NCBI GenBank assembly: GCA_021161835.1
Contig: JAGGZV010000047.1
Span: 1 to 44,492 of the forward strand
Source of the DNA: Thermotogae bacterium
GTDB taxonomy: Bacteria; Thermotogota; Thermotogae; UBA12178
Length of the DNA stretch: 44,492 bases
Direction of reading: 5' to 3'
In this document: piece by piece, positions 18,527-26,525 of the stretch
Layout of the letters: every line of letters starts with the position of its first letter
Numbering within the stretch: the stretch's first letter is position 1
The notes under the pieces: generated by a model
What the model saw: the letters and a program-made list of their open reading frames with translations, nothing else
Database searches by the model: none
Told to the model about the DNA's origin: nothing
Made by a program: the position numbers and the translations under genes

Positions 18527-18753
18527 GGGAAGCGCTGTCCTGGTTCATACCCTTGATCATAGGCGGATTCATCTACTTTTACCTTGGCTGGAAATTGTTT
18601 CCAATAAAATCGCGTTTTGCGATTTTCCTGTATTCTATAGGTTTGTGCGGTTTCATTATAATACTCATTCTGAACAATCTGCTTCTCACTGTAATTTATC
18701 TAATAATCGTGGGTATAGTGTTCGTGGTTGTCTTCGTCGTCATAGGTTTGTAA
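18523..18753 (+). CDS. Unknown 76-aa membrane protein ending the ATP synthase operon
   Basis: The ATG overlaps the atpC stop by 4 nt, the coupling used throughout this operon, and the frame keeps going until 3 nt before the convergent transporter gene. The protein is mostly hydrophobic with two or three helices: residues 7-26, about 33-50 and 54-75. A basic turn FPIKSRF lies between the first two. It is too short and hydrophobic to assign. It is not a second subunit c or AtpI by motif. Context suggests a role in synthase assembly, ion coupling or lipid contact. Confidence 0.75.
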
Positions 18754-18756
18754 AGC

Positions 18757-19575
18757 TCACGCTCCACGAATGGTATCCAGGCTTCCAGCTTTCCTGCCCG
18801 CCTTTATGGAGCGCTTCAACACAAAATAAGATGCGACGAACAGCGTTAGAGAAGTACCCACAGCCACCAGGAACAGCTTCAGATCACCGATTTCTATGGA
18901 TCCTCTTCCTATCAGGATCCTCCTGGGTAGCTCTATCCAGTAAGTCTGCGGTAACCAGTAAGCCACCTTCTGAAGAGGTGGTGGCAAGACATCCAGGGGG
19001 AAAACGATCCCACACATGAGATACGAAGGACCGACAACGATGCCCGCGAAAGTCCAGGCATCAATGACCGATTCTATGGCAACGAAAAGAGCGGAGAGCA
19101 TGATCCCGATGGCCAAAAACCCGGCGGCGGGAACCAGAAGAGCTACCCAGAAAGTGATTCCCATATTCAGGTTCAGCTTCATCACCGGCGCGACGAAGGA
19201 AAGTATCATGAACGCGACGAACAGCCCTCTCAAAAAGAGCAACGAACTCCGACCGAGTGCGTAAAGAAACAGATTGGATCTGGATATCAGAAGGAGCTTG
19301 TAGATGTTGTAATGCTCCCTCTCCATGTGCAAAATCTCGACGGTTCCAAACATCACATCTATGAGAGGTGAAAAAAGTACCATTCCCGTCAACATGAAGG
19401 CCAGCTTGTCGGAAGATACGGAAGGATTTATAACCCTGGAAACCAGAAACATCAATATCCAGACAGAAAAAGTCATGATAGGCTTCAAAAAGGTCAATAT
19501 CAGGAAGTATCCCACATTTTCCCACATAACCCAGTATCTGTAACTCACCCAGAATCCCATCAGAAAGCTTTTCAT
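18757..19575 (-). CDS. ABC-2 type transporter permease
   Basis: The 272-residue protein has six hydrophobic segments. YLMCGIVFPLDVLPPPLQKVAYWLPQTYWIE is the ABC-2 signature of a proline-rich turn before the last helix. The ATG at 19575 is 9 nt after GGAGG; a GTG at 19596 would overlap the upstream gene. It is last in a three-gene exporter operon and ends 3 nt from the ATP synthase operon. The cargo is unknown; drug, lipid or polysaccharide export are the usual options. Confidence 0.88.
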   Translation of the reverse strand: MKSFLMGFWVSYRYWVMWENVGYFLILTFLKPIMTFSVWILMFLVSRVINPSVSSDKLAFMLTGMVLFSPLIDVMFGTVEILHMEREHYNIYKLLLISRSNLFLYALGRSSLLFLRGLFVAFMILSFVAPVMKLNLNMGITFWVALLVPAAGFLAIGIMLSALFVAIESVIDAWTFAGIVVGPSYLMCGIVFPLDVLPPPLQKVAYWLPQTYWIELPRRILIGRGSIEIGDLKLFLVAVGTSLTLFVASYFVLKRSIKAGRKAGSLDTIRGA

Positions 19576-19579
19576 GCCT

Positions 19580-20356
19580 TCATTCCTCCACACCAACGAG
19601 TTTGCCTTCCCTTCGAGCTACCTCGCATATCTTCCTCGCGAAGAAGGAACTCAGGAGGAAGAAAACGAAAGTCATGGATACCAGAGCGAACACCTCATAT
19701 TTCAACGGTAACCATCCCATACTTTCTCCGACAACAACTTGCCTGAGAGCATCTATACCAAAGGAAAGGGGGATGAAGTAGGAAAAGAAATGCACCAATT
19801 TCGGCATGAATTTCAGGGGGTAATACACACCCGATGCGATGTATATGGGTTCTTCAAAAAGCAACCCCCAGAGCCACCCTTCTCTCCCCCAGAGAAGGAA
19901 CAACGAAGAAAACATCGCACCCATGAACATTATGTTGAGCACGGTGAATGCAAAGATCAGTATCGCGAGGGCCGGATCCACGATGTGCATGGGAAAACGC
20001 AAAATGAAAGAAAAGATGAGAACGATCACCGCCACCCCGCTGGCTCCTATGGAAGTCCCCAGAGCGGAACCCATGAAAACTGAAAGAAGCGATGCGGGTG
20101 AGGTAAGATAACGCTGCAATATCCCACGATTTTTCTCCCAATAAGTGGAAACACCCACATTCCATAAAGAATGAATCCAGTAAGCGTTCAGAATACCGCC
20201 TATCATGACGAAAGTGGAAAACTCTCCGGGCATTCCCAGATACCTGTATGTGAAGACGAAGGCCAGCAGATCCACGCTCATGAGCGTCACATCTATTATG
20301 TAATTAGCCGGGGATATGAGATACATCTTGATCCTTATCATCGCTCTGGCCATCAT
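19580..20356 (-). CDS. ABC-2 type transporter permease
   Basis: The partner permease has 258 residues from ATG 20356. Its hydrophobic segments and the motif YIASGVYYPLKFMPKLVHFFSYFIPLSF match the ABC-2 family. An early basic stretch ARAMIRIKMYLISPANYIID resembles the usual cytoplasmic start. The start is uncertain: ATG 20326 has a better AAGGA site and ATG 20341 is also in frame, while the longest frame runs well into the ATPase gene. With 20356 it overlaps the ATPase gene by 53 nt. The two permeases would form a heterodimer. Confidence 0.85.
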   Translation of the reverse strand: MMARAMIRIKMYLISPANYIIDVTLMSVDLLAFVFTYRYLGMPGEFSTFVMIGGILNAYWIHSLWNVGVSTYWEKNRGILQRYLTSPASLLSVFMGSALGTSIGASGVAVIVLIFSFILRFPMHIVDPALAILIFAFTVLNIMFMGAMFSSLFLLWGREGWLWGLLFEEPIYIASGVYYPLKFMPKLVHFFSYFIPLSFGIDALRQVVVGESMGWLPLKYEVFALVSMTFVFFLLSSFFARKICEVARREGKLVGVEE

Positions 20357-21251
20357 CGGTTTCGCTATTTTTGAAGACAAGCTCCACAAAAGCCTCTTCA
20401 AGAGAAACCTCCTCCCTATCAACGTCCAGTATCTTGAAACCTTCTCTTACCAGAGTTTCCACATGATTCCCGAGTTCCACGGGGTCGGACATGTAGAATT
20501 CCTTGGTCTCGATTCTAGAACCGTCCATGAATTTTACACGCGCTTTGTAAATCTTTTTGACAGCCGATTTTATTTCCTCCACTGTTCCACTGGCGATGAT
20601 CTTCCCTTCCTTTATTATCCCTATCCTGTCGCACATCTCCTCCGCTTCATGCATGTAGTGAGTGGTCCATATCACACTGGCTCCCGTTTCTCTAACCCAG
20701 GATTTTATGAACTCTCTGATCTTCCTGGAAGCTTCTATATCCAGACCCAGGGTAGGTTCATCGAGGAAGAGTACTCTGGGATCGTTCAACAACGCCCTTA
20801 TCAGGTTTATCTTCTGCTTCTCACCTGTGGACAGTTTGTTGAACTTGGTTTTGAGCTTGTGGGTTATCTCCATAGCTTCTGCCAGAATCTTTATGCGTTT
20901 CCGTACTTCTCCAAAGGGTAATCCATACAGGTTGCCAAAAAACCACAGATTATCGTAAGCGGTGACTATCCCATAGCCACTGTTCTCACCACCGGAAAGG
21001 GAATTTATGTATGGATGTATCTTTTCCGGTTCCTTCACGACATCGTGTCCCAGTACGTAGGCTCTGCCCGTGGTGGGATAGAGCAGCGTCGAAAGTATGC
21101 GTATCATGGTGGTTTTCCCAGCACCGTTTGGCCCCAACAAACCGTATATTTCTCCTTCGTGCACTTCGAAGCTCACACCTTTCAAAGCCCAGATTTCCTC
21201 GCTTTTGGTTCTGAAGAGCCGTGTTACATCTCTCACCTCTATAGGTTCCAT
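20304..21251 (-). CDS. ABC exporter ATPase, DrrA/NatA type
   Basis: The 315-residue ATPase powers the two ABC-2 permeases. Walker A is GPNGAGKTT (near residue 40), the signature is LSTGEKQK, Walker B is VLFLDEPTLGLD and the switch histidine is in TTHYMHEAEE. A C-terminal extension of about 90 residues (KIYKARVKFMDGS onward) is the beta domain typical of this class. GAGG lies 9 nt before the ATG. The acidic tail DDGQSDDKDQD overlaps the start of the permease gene. Confidence 0.95.
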   Translation of the reverse strand: MEPIEVRDVTRLFRTKSEEIWALKGVSFEVHEGEIYGLLGPNGAGKTTMIRILSTLLYPTTGRAYVLGHDVVKEPEKIHPYINSLSGGENSGYGIVTAYDNLWFFGNLYGLPFGEVRKRIKILAEAMEITHKLKTKFNKLSTGEKQKINLIRALLNDPRVLFLDEPTLGLDIEASRKIREFIKSWVRETGASVIWTTHYMHEAEEMCDRIGIIKEGKIIASGTVEEIKSAVKKIYKARVKFMDGSRIETKEFYMSDPVELGNHVETLVREGFKILDVDREEVSLEEAFVELVFKNSETDDGQSDDKDQDVSHIPG

Positions 21252-21297
21252 ACACTGTTACCTCTCAACGTGCCATCCCGAAACCCGTGTTAATATC

Positions 21298-21327
21298 TTA
21301 ACATCGATTGTTGATTTGAGATATACT
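21298..21327 (+). promoter_or_regulatory. Promoter for the regulator-speD-speE operon
   Basis: TTAACA (21298-21303), an 18-nt spacer and TATACT (21322-21327) each differ from consensus by one base. Starting near 21334, the leader before the regulator ATG at 21572 would be about 240 nt. The dyad GTTAA-N4-TTAAC overlaps the -35. Confidence 0.45.
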
Positions 21328-21417
21328 TCTAACGCACCAGGAGAATGGATCATTCCGGGTAATCACTTTGCCTCGAATTCGTTACTTTCCTGTAAGGTGG
21401 TTTAATGTATAATGCCT

Positions 21418-21555
21418 ATGTCGCTGACGAATAAGTTCAGTATTACAAACGTTTTTAGTGGTGATCTTGCATCTTTGAAAAGTGAGGGTGTGAATGTAAC
21501 GAGGATAAAATCAAGATTTTTTTGTCAAGCATTACTGAACAAATGTGATCATTAA
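21418..21555 (+). CDS. Possible 45-residue leader peptide
   Basis: An ATG-TAA frame of 46 codons begins MSLTNKFSITNVFSGD and ends ALLNKCDH. It has no clear ribosome site and starts only 5 nt after a TATAAT, so translation would be leaderless. Codon use is more AT-rich than in the neighbouring genes. No family is recognised. It may be chance, but it fits a translated leader before polyamine genes. Confidence 0.2.
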   Translation: MSLTNKFSITNVFSGDLASLKSEGVNVTRIKSRFFCQALLNKCDH

Positions 21556-21571
21556 AGTTCGAGGTGGAAGA

Positions 21572-22105
21572 ATGGAAATTGGTGAGAAGTTGCGCAGATT
21601 GCGATTATCCCGGGGGTTGACGCAGGAAGAGTTGGCAACGAGGGCTGATGTGACCAGAAGTTTCATATCGCAACTTGAGACCAACAAAACTTCACCCTCG
21701 ATAGAAACGCTGGAAAAGATATTGCGGGCACTGGGAAGTGATTTGAAACATTTCTTTGCAGATTATCAGGAAGAGAAAGTGGTCTTTAAAAAAGAAGAGA
21801 GAATACCAATATACGATGAACCAGAAGGAGTACATTCTGAAATATTGATAAGCGATGTGGAAACCAAGAAGATAGATCCCCTGTTCGTGGTGCTGGATCC
21901 GGAAGCGCAAACGGATGAAGAGGGATATCATGAAGGAGCGGAATTTGGATTCGTCATAGAGGGTAGGGTGGAACTGTGGTTAGATGGTGTGAAACACAAA
22001 CTGGAAAAGGGAGACTGTTTCTACTACAGGGCAGATAAAAAACACATGTTGCGCAATCCCGACAAGAAAAGGAGGGCAGTGATTTTGTGGATCGGCATAG
22101 ATTAG
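21572..22105 (+). CDS. XRE-family regulator with cupin domain
   Basis: The 177-residue protein has an N-terminal helix-turn-helix (residues 3-60, with TQEELATRADVTRSFISQLE) and a C-terminal cupin (about 100-177, HEGAEFGFVIEGRVELWLDG, then LEKGDCFYYRADKKHMLRN). This layout matches PuuR-type regulators that respond to small metabolites. ATG 21572 is set by GAGGTGGAAG upstream; an earlier ATT/ATG frame has no site. It lies 18 nt before speD, so it likely controls polyamine synthesis and itself. Confidence 0.92.
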   Translation: MEIGEKLRRLRLSRGLTQEELATRADVTRSFISQLETNKTSPSIETLEKILRALGSDLKHFFADYQEEKVVFKKEERIPIYDEPEGVHSEILISDVETKKIDPLFVVLDPEAQTDEEGYHEGAEFGFVIEGRVELWLDGVKHKLEKGDCFYYRADKKHMLRNPDKKRRAVILWIGID

Positions 22106-22123
22106 CGTGGGGAGGGATGTAAG

Positions 22124-22516
22124 ATGAAGGCTCTTGGCAGGCATCTCGTAGCGGAGTTCTACGAATGTAACCCAGAGGTTCTGGACGATATCAAAAAAAT
22201 CGAAGAACACATGAAACAAGCAGCCATAGTATCGGGAGCGACCATAGTGAACACCACCTTCCACAGGTTCTCACCCTACGGGATAAGCGGTGTTGTTGTA
22301 ATATCGGAGTCACATCTCACCATCCATACATGGCCGGAATATCGATACGCAGCTATAGACCTCTTCACGTGTGGCGAGGAAGTCGATCCATGGAAAGCCT
22401 TTGCGTATTTGAAAGAAAAGCTGGAGGCGGGCAGGACTTCGGTTACAGAACACTTTCGGGGGAATTACACTGACATAGGTATACCCGAGTCCTCCCCACA
22501 CAAGGTAACGGTATGA
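22124..22516 (+). CDS. speD: S-adenosylmethionine decarboxylase proenzyme
   Basis: SpeD makes decarboxylated AdoMet, the aminopropyl donor for SpeE. The 130-residue proenzyme cleaves itself before Ser63 in SESHLTIHTWPEY, turning the serine into the pyruvoyl cofactor. His68 and Cys83 (in DLFTCG) are the processing and catalytic acid residues. These three positions match the Thermotoga-type enzyme. GGGAGGG precedes the ATG by 7 nt. speE follows 10 nt after the stop. Confidence 0.97.
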   Translation: MKALGRHLVAEFYECNPEVLDDIKKIEEHMKQAAIVSGATIVNTTFHRFSPYGISGVVVISESHLTIHTWPEYRYAAIDLFTCGEEVDPWKAFAYLKEKLEAGRTSVTEHFRGNYTDIGIPESSPHKVTV

Positions 22517-22526
22517 GGTGATGGCA

Positions 22527-23408
22527 ATGGCTGAAGAAAGAGAACTCGCTCATTTTCCACATCTGTGGTATCAGGAATTCTACACGGGAAACAACATGGG
22601 TTTGTTTATAAAGGTAAAGAGGATAGTGTATACTAAACAAACGAAATATCAAAGAATAGATATATTCGATACTTACGATCTCGGAAGAGTTTTCGCTCTG
22701 GACGGTATAACCATGACCACGGATCTGGATGAGTTCATGTATCACGAGATGCTGGTACACGTTCCCATGTTCCTGCACCCCAATCCCAGGAAAGTCCTGA
22801 TAATCGGAGGGGGCGACGGGGGATCCCTCAGAGAAGTTTTAAAACACGAAAGCGTTGAGAAAGCCATACTCTGTGAAATCGATCCAGATGTAATAGAAGC
22901 TGCAAGGAAGTATCTCAAGACATCCGTGGAATTCGACAATCCAAAGGCAGAAATAATCAATGAAAATGGAGCGGAATTCGTGAGGAAATTCAAAGGAGAA
23001 TTCGACGTGATAATCATAGATTCCACGGATCCAACGGCGGGAGAAGGTGGACACCTCTTCACCAAAGATTTCTACAAAGCATGCCACGATGCCCTGAAGG
23101 AAAATGGTGTGCTATCAGCAGAAACCGAGAGCCCGGTGTATGACTATGGATGGGTGAGGATGGCATACAACAGGATAAAATCCGTGTTCCCTGTGACACG
23201 TATCTACCTGGGATTCATGAGTACCTATCCATCGGGATGCTGGTCCTATACCTTTGCCTCCAAAGGTATAGATCCCATCGAAGATCTGGATGAAGAGAGA
23301 GTGAGCAGCTTCCAGAAACCTTTGAGATATTACAACGCTGAAATACACAAGGCGGCCTTCGTGCTTCCGAACTTCGTCAGGGAACTGCTCGAACCCAAAA
23401 AAGGTTGA
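22527..23408 (+). CDS. speE: Spermidine synthase / aminopropyltransferase
   Basis: The 293-residue enzyme transfers the aminopropyl group to putrescine or a longer amine. Family motifs are YQRIDIFDTYDLGRVFALDG, the nucleotide loop VLIIGGGDGGSLREVLKH, CEIDPDVIEAARKYL and DSTDPTAGEGGHLF with the catalytic aspartate. TYPSGCWSYTFASKG is in the C-terminal part. ATG 22527 has GAGG 8 nt upstream; GTG 22518 and ATG 22521 overlap that site. Thermophilic homologues accept long or branched amines, so the product range is open. Confidence 0.97.
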   Translation: MAEERELAHFPHLWYQEFYTGNNMGLFIKVKRIVYTKQTKYQRIDIFDTYDLGRVFALDGITMTTDLDEFMYHEMLVHVPMFLHPNPRKVLIIGGGDGGSLREVLKHESVEKAILCEIDPDVIEAARKYLKTSVEFDNPKAEIINENGAEFVRKFKGEFDVIIIDSTDPTAGEGGHLFTKDFYKACHDALKENGVLSAETESPVYDYGWVRMAYNRIKSVFPVTRIYLGFMSTYPSGCWSYTFASKGIDPIEDLDEERVSSFQKPLRYYNAEIHKAAFVLPNFVRELLEPKKG

Positions 23409-23421
23409 GGGGGTGAAGTCG

Positions 23422-23667
23422 ATGCCGATCTACAGGTACGTGTGCACGACCTGTGAACGCGAGATAGAGGTTTTTCAGAAGATGAGCGACGAACCATTGA
23501 CCGTATGTCCGCATTGTGGCGGAAAGCTCGTCAAGAGCATAGGCAGCGTGGGCGTTATATTCAAAGGAAGTGGTTTCTACGTGACGGACTCCAAGAAAAA
23601 CGGTTCTAAACCCGAGTCCAAGGCAACGACTTCATCCTCCAACAAGGAAGGAGAAAAGAGTGAGTAG
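23422..23667 (+). CDS. FmdB-type zinc-ribbon protein
   Basis: The 81-residue protein opens with MPIYRYVCTTCEREIEVFQ and then has CPHCGGKLVK, giving the CxxC-CxxC zinc ribbon of the FmdB family. VGVIFKGSGFYVTDSKK is also typical. The tail is Ser/Lys-rich and disordered. ATG 23422 follows GAGGGGGTGA; GTG 23413 is less likely because homologues begin with MPIY. Its function is unknown, perhaps a small regulator or metal-site protein. It lies 13 nt after speE. Confidence 0.92.
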   Translation: MPIYRYVCTTCEREIEVFQKMSDEPLTVCPHCGGKLVKSIGSVGVIFKGSGFYVTDSKKNGSKPESKATTSSSNKEGEKSE

Positions 23668-24151
23668 AATCAGAAGGGAGCGATTGAATCGCTCCCTTGT
23701 TTCATCCATGCACATATTCCTCGGTGAAGTGGTCTTCTTCGTGGGCCTGGTGTCGATAAGTCTGTATCTTGTCCTCATCTTCGTGGGGCCCACGGTTGGG
23801 AGTATTCTCGATGTGAACGTCAGGCAGTCAAAATGGGTTCTCGCCAATTTCGGATTCCTCTCCATATCTGGAGTTCTGTTCCAGCTGGGAGGTATATGGA
23901 AGCAATTCGAGCGCTTTTCCTTCGTTTTCTATTCCTTCGCTACCGTAACATCTGCGGCATCTTTCGCTATACAGCTCTTCAAGATAATCGTCCAGGGATT
24001 CGAATGGATTGGGGTGGAGATGTTCCCGAATCAGCCCATAGCGCATGACTCAATGTTCATAGCCATAGGAGGATTCCTGTTCGGCTTCACCAGTCTGTAT
24101 TTCATATACTCTTCCATAAATCTGTGGTTCGAAACGCGTGAGAGATTATGA
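23660..24151 (+). CDS. Unknown four-helix membrane protein
   Basis: The 163-residue frame encodes four hydrophobic segments, at about residues 19-45, 60-75, 85-112 and 128-155, joined by short loops. I recognise no family. GTG 23660 has AAGGAAGGAG upstream and overlaps the fmdB stop by 8 nt. However, a terminator-like hairpin sits at codons 6-12, and ATG 23708 just beyond it would give 147 residues with no ribosome site. Either start is possible. It overlaps fliD tail to tail by 6 nt. Confidence 0.7.
   Translation: MSRIRRERLNRSLVSSMHIFLGEVVFFVGLVSISLYLVLIFVGPTVGSILDVNVRQSKWVLANFGFLSISGVLFQLGGIWKQFERFSFVFYSFATVTSAASFAIQLFKIIVQGFEWIGVEMFPNQPIAHDSMFIAIGGFLFGFTSLYFIYSSINLWFETRERL
23676..23703 (+). 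terminator. Terminator-like hairpin after fmdB
   Basis: Arms GGGAGCGATT (23676-23685) and AATCGCTCCC (23687-23696) are perfect complements, with TTGTTTC following on the plus strand. The T run is modest, and the loop shrinks the stem to about nine pairs. It lies 8 nt after the fmdB stop, where the speD operon would end, but within the longer reading of the next gene. The 9456 and 40798 hairpins share the GGAGC/GCTCC core. Confidence 0.5.
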
Positions 24152-25996
24152 GGATCTGGAGGAGCTACCACCGAGACTCTGCGCGAGCCATGCAGATTGC
24201 ATGTTCAAATAACTGATGGCTTGCTCCATGGCGGTGAATTCACGGTACAGCTGCTCGTACCTTTTCTGCAGGCGCATCGCCCATACCATTATTTGATCTG
24301 AGACATCCCGGATTTCACGTGCCAGCCTCCCGCTTATACCAGCAATCTGATCTATGTAACCACCGAACTTCGTGTAATTCCATACCTTGTCGTACAGCAC
24401 GTTTATCAAACCATCGGCGCCGTCTTCGTCCTCCGTCGCGTTGAAGAGTTTCCAGAGATCATCCAGATGATTCTGTATAGCATCACGTAAGGTATCCTCG
24501 TTGATTTCCAGCTGTCCTTTCATCATGTTTTCGTAATCCCCACCGAGGTTCTCGCCTGTGGATATACCAACGTCCCAGAGGGCGTCGAACTCTCCCACGT
24601 CTTCAACCCGCATGGTGATCCAGGCTCTGAGATCGTTGAAAATCTTTCTGAGGGAAGCATCATCTTTCAGCAATCCCTGCATCTTCTCCTCGTCGGTCAT
24701 ATCCTCCCAATCTTTGTCCTCGACTGGTTCCTCGTTCAACTTGTTGTAGAGATACTCCATCAATTCGTTGTAACTTTCCACAAAATCGCTTATTTCCTGC
24801 ACGATGGAATCGGTATCCACCTCGACACTGACCCTAACGTAATCCGTCGAGGTGGAGCGAAGCGTCAACGTTACTCCATCCACTTCCACGGTGTTGGAGT
24901 TGGAATAGTAAGTTGTGGCGGTGGCATCCGTCCCATCGTAGCTCACGAGTATCTTGGCCGAATTACCCACGTTTTTCTGGGTTATGTCGTTTCCAGTGGA
25001 GTCATCGAGCCATCCCATTACCTTGAAGAAACCTGTTCCGCCGTCATCGAAGGAAATACCCTGGGTACCGTACGTTTTGTTTATTACGACCAGTTTGTCC
25101 TCATTGGTATCGTAAAACGCTATCACGTTAGCATCCGAATCGTTTATTCTGTCGATGACATCCTCCAGCGTATCCGTCCCGGATACGCTTATACTGGTGC
25201 CGTTTATGGTTATGGTTCCATCGGTGAAGGTTACTCCATCATCCGAAGCCAGCGAAGAGAGTGTTCGCGACGTGGAAACCGCACCAACGTGAGCGGTGCT
25301 CACCACGTTGTAGTTGAGGCCATCCCACTCCATCGGCGCATCACTCAGATTGAAGACGCTGAGAAAATTGCTCGTGTCCGTGGAAGCACCCAGAGTGAAT
25401 TTTGACGAAGCCGAGAGGGTCAACTTGCCTGTGGTATCACTGTAGGATGCGGTCACGCCAGCTCCAGAGGAGTTTATCTTGTTCACTATATCGTCGATGG
25501 TATCCGTGGCGTCTATCGTTATCTCCACACCGTTTATCGTCACAGTACCCGCGACAGGAGTCACACGGGAATCAAGATTCTGATATTGTGTGGTGGAGTC
25601 CGGAATAACGCCTATGGTTTCCCCACTCTCATATCGTGTGGCAGAAGCGGTGCTCTCCACTTTCACATAGAAAGTGCCCGCACGTGCATCGGCGGAGGCA
25701 CTTGCCTGCAGAACGGTTGTATCGCCGACATCCGTGGTGAACTGGTAGAAAGTAGCTCTGAGTTTTAAATCGAAGAGTTGATCCCTGAACTCCTCCAACC
25801 TATCGTCTATCTCCTGCCAGAGCTGCTGGGTCAATTCCAGCTTCTCCTGCTTTTGCTGAAGACGTTCGAGCGGTCTGCTCTCCAGTTCCATTATGGCATC
25901 TATTATGGCCCCCGTGTCGACACCACTGAGGCCCAGTATCTGGGTCTGGCCCATCCCACTGTATCCTGTTATTCTGGTCAAATCTGTGTACTCCAT
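24146..25996 (-). CDS. fliD: Flagellar hook-associated protein 2, filament cap
   Basis: FliD caps the filament tip and helps flagellin fold. The 616-residue protein has an N-terminal heptad region (QILGLSGVDTGAIIDAIMELE, then a coiled coil to about residue 70). Two flagellin-IN-type repeats follow (GTVTINGVEITIDATDTIDDI near 150 and GTITINGTSISVSGTDTLEDV near 265). The C-terminal region has SYNELMEYLYNKL and the final coiled coil with RYEQLYREFTAMEQAISYLN. ATG 25996 is used; GTG 26005 overlaps the flaG stop by 4 nt and ATG 25954 is a third option. It is exported through the flagellar system, so no signal peptide is expected. Confidence 0.95.
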   Translation of the reverse strand: MEYTDLTRITGYSGMGQTQILGLSGVDTGAIIDAIMELESRPLERLQQKQEKLELTQQLWQEIDDRLEEFRDQLFDLKLRATFYQFTTDVGDTTVLQASASADARAGTFYVKVESTASATRYESGETIGVIPDSTTQYQNLDSRVTPVAGTVTINGVEITIDATDTIDDIVNKINSSGAGVTASYSDTTGKLTLSASSKFTLGASTDTSNFLSVFNLSDAPMEWDGLNYNVVSTAHVGAVSTSRTLSSLASDDGVTFTDGTITINGTSISVSGTDTLEDVIDRINDSDANVIAFYDTNEDKLVVINKTYGTQGISFDDGGTGFFKVMGWLDDSTGNDITQKNVGNSAKILVSYDGTDATATTYYSNSNTVEVDGVTLTLRSTSTDYVRVSVEVDTDSIVQEISDFVESYNELMEYLYNKLNEEPVEDKDWEDMTDEEKMQGLLKDDASLRKIFNDLRAWITMRVEDVGEFDALWDVGISTGENLGGDYENMMKGQLEINEDTLRDAIQNHLDDLWKLFNATEDEDGADGLINVLYDKVWNYTKFGGYIDQIAGISGRLAREIRDVSDQIMVWAMRLQKRYEQLYREFTAMEQAISYLNMQSAWLAQSLGGSSSRSS

Positions 25997-26001
25997 TTCT
26001 C

Positions 26002-26367
26002 TCACGCCCTTTCATCGAAGAGAATGCCCAACAATTCGACTATCGCACGTGCAACTTTCACAGCCGCCTCAGGGGGAATCTGCCTGATGATTTCACCATT
26101 CCTATCTTTTATTTTCACTATTATCCTGTCTATTTCCTTATCCACTGTAAATTCCGCTTCGCCCTGGAAGAGATCGCGCAGTTTTTCAAACTGCTTTTCG
26201 AGCTCCCTGGCTATCTCGTCGAGATCTGGCTCGGGGCTTACAGTTTGCGAAACATCCTGCTGGTTGCTGATATCCATTGAAGACTGTAGATGAGCTGTCT
26301 TTACGGTGACCTCGTCGGATGCAGAGGGGCGCACGACCTTCTCGGGTTTTATGGATTCCATATCCAT
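26002..26367 (-). CDS. flaG: FlaG family flagellar protein
   Basis: The 121-residue protein has a disordered N-terminus and a conserved C-terminal block (about residues 50-118), FTVDKEIDRIIVKIKDRNGEIIRQIP then a helix. This is the FlaG family, linked to filament length. ATG 26367 is set by GGGGGTGATC just upstream; GTG 26376 and ATG 26361 are alternatives. It precedes fliD, the standard order. Confidence 0.92.
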   Translation of the reverse strand: MDMESIKPEKVVRPSASDEVTVKTAHLQSSMDISNQQDVSQTVSPEPDLDEIARELEKQFEKLRDLFQGEAEFTVDKEIDRIIVKIKDRNGEIIRQIPPEAAVKVARAIVELLGILFDERA

Positions 26368-26390
26368 GTGGATCACCCCCGACTTTTCTC

Positions 26391-26423
26391 ATTATATTAT
26401 CGCCCGCAAGTTGTCTAAATTTG
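26391..26423 (-). promoter_or_regulatory. Sigma28-like promoter for flaG-fliD
   Basis: On the minus strand CAAATTTA (26423-26416), 11 nt and GGCGATAA (26404-26397) match the flagellar sigma28 pattern TAAAGTTT-N11-GCCGATAA at 5 and 7 of 8 positions. The spacing is exact. A housekeeping -10, TATAAT (26396-26391), lies just beyond and offers an alternative reading. Confidence 0.5.
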
Positions 26424-26447
26424 AGTTTTTTAAAATTGCACATATTA

Positions 26448-26464
26448 TTTTTGATGATCAAAAA
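26448..26464. promoter_or_regulatory. 17-bp palindrome between flaG and deoC
   Basis: TTTTTGAT and ATCAAAAA flank a single central G. The site lies between the two divergent promoters. It is too AT-rich for a terminator, so an operator is the simplest reading. No cognate regulator is in view. Confidence 0.45.
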
Positions 26465-26499
26465 TCAAAGATCCTTGAGAAAATCGTTGGTCCATATCG

Positions 26500-26508
26500 T
26501 GTTATACT
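26500..26508 (+). promoter_or_regulatory. Extended -10 promoter for the deoC operon
   Basis: TG (26500-26501), one base and TATACT (26503-26508) form an extended -10 without a good -35. A start near 26515 leaves a leader of about 11 nt containing the GGGGGTGA ribosome site. Confidence 0.45.
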
Positions 26509-26525
26509 TCCATGGGGGTGAAAAG

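Larger units (their letters stand above)
21252..21571. other. 320-nt control region before the polyamine operon
   Basis: No conserved gene lies here. The sequence is AT-rich and separates the minus-strand exporter from the plus-strand regulator-speD-speE genes. It holds a promoter (21298-21327), a dyad GTTAA/TTAAC at 21289-21302 over its -35, and a second -10-like TATAAT at 21408-21413. A 45-codon open frame covers 21418-21555. An 8-bp inverted repeat GTTCAGTA (21435-21442) and TACTGAAC (21533-21540) encloses about 90 nt. The exporter promoter must also be here, but I cannot place it. Confidence 0.55.

Noticed and set aside
21351-21375. A 5-codon frame MDHSG after AGGAGA in the polyamine leader
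   Set aside because: The ribosome site is only 2 nt from the ATG, and so short a frame is expected by chance.
26319-26525. A 69-residue extension of deoC
   Set aside because: It would contain the promoter and the palindrome; a good ribosome site precedes GTG 26526.
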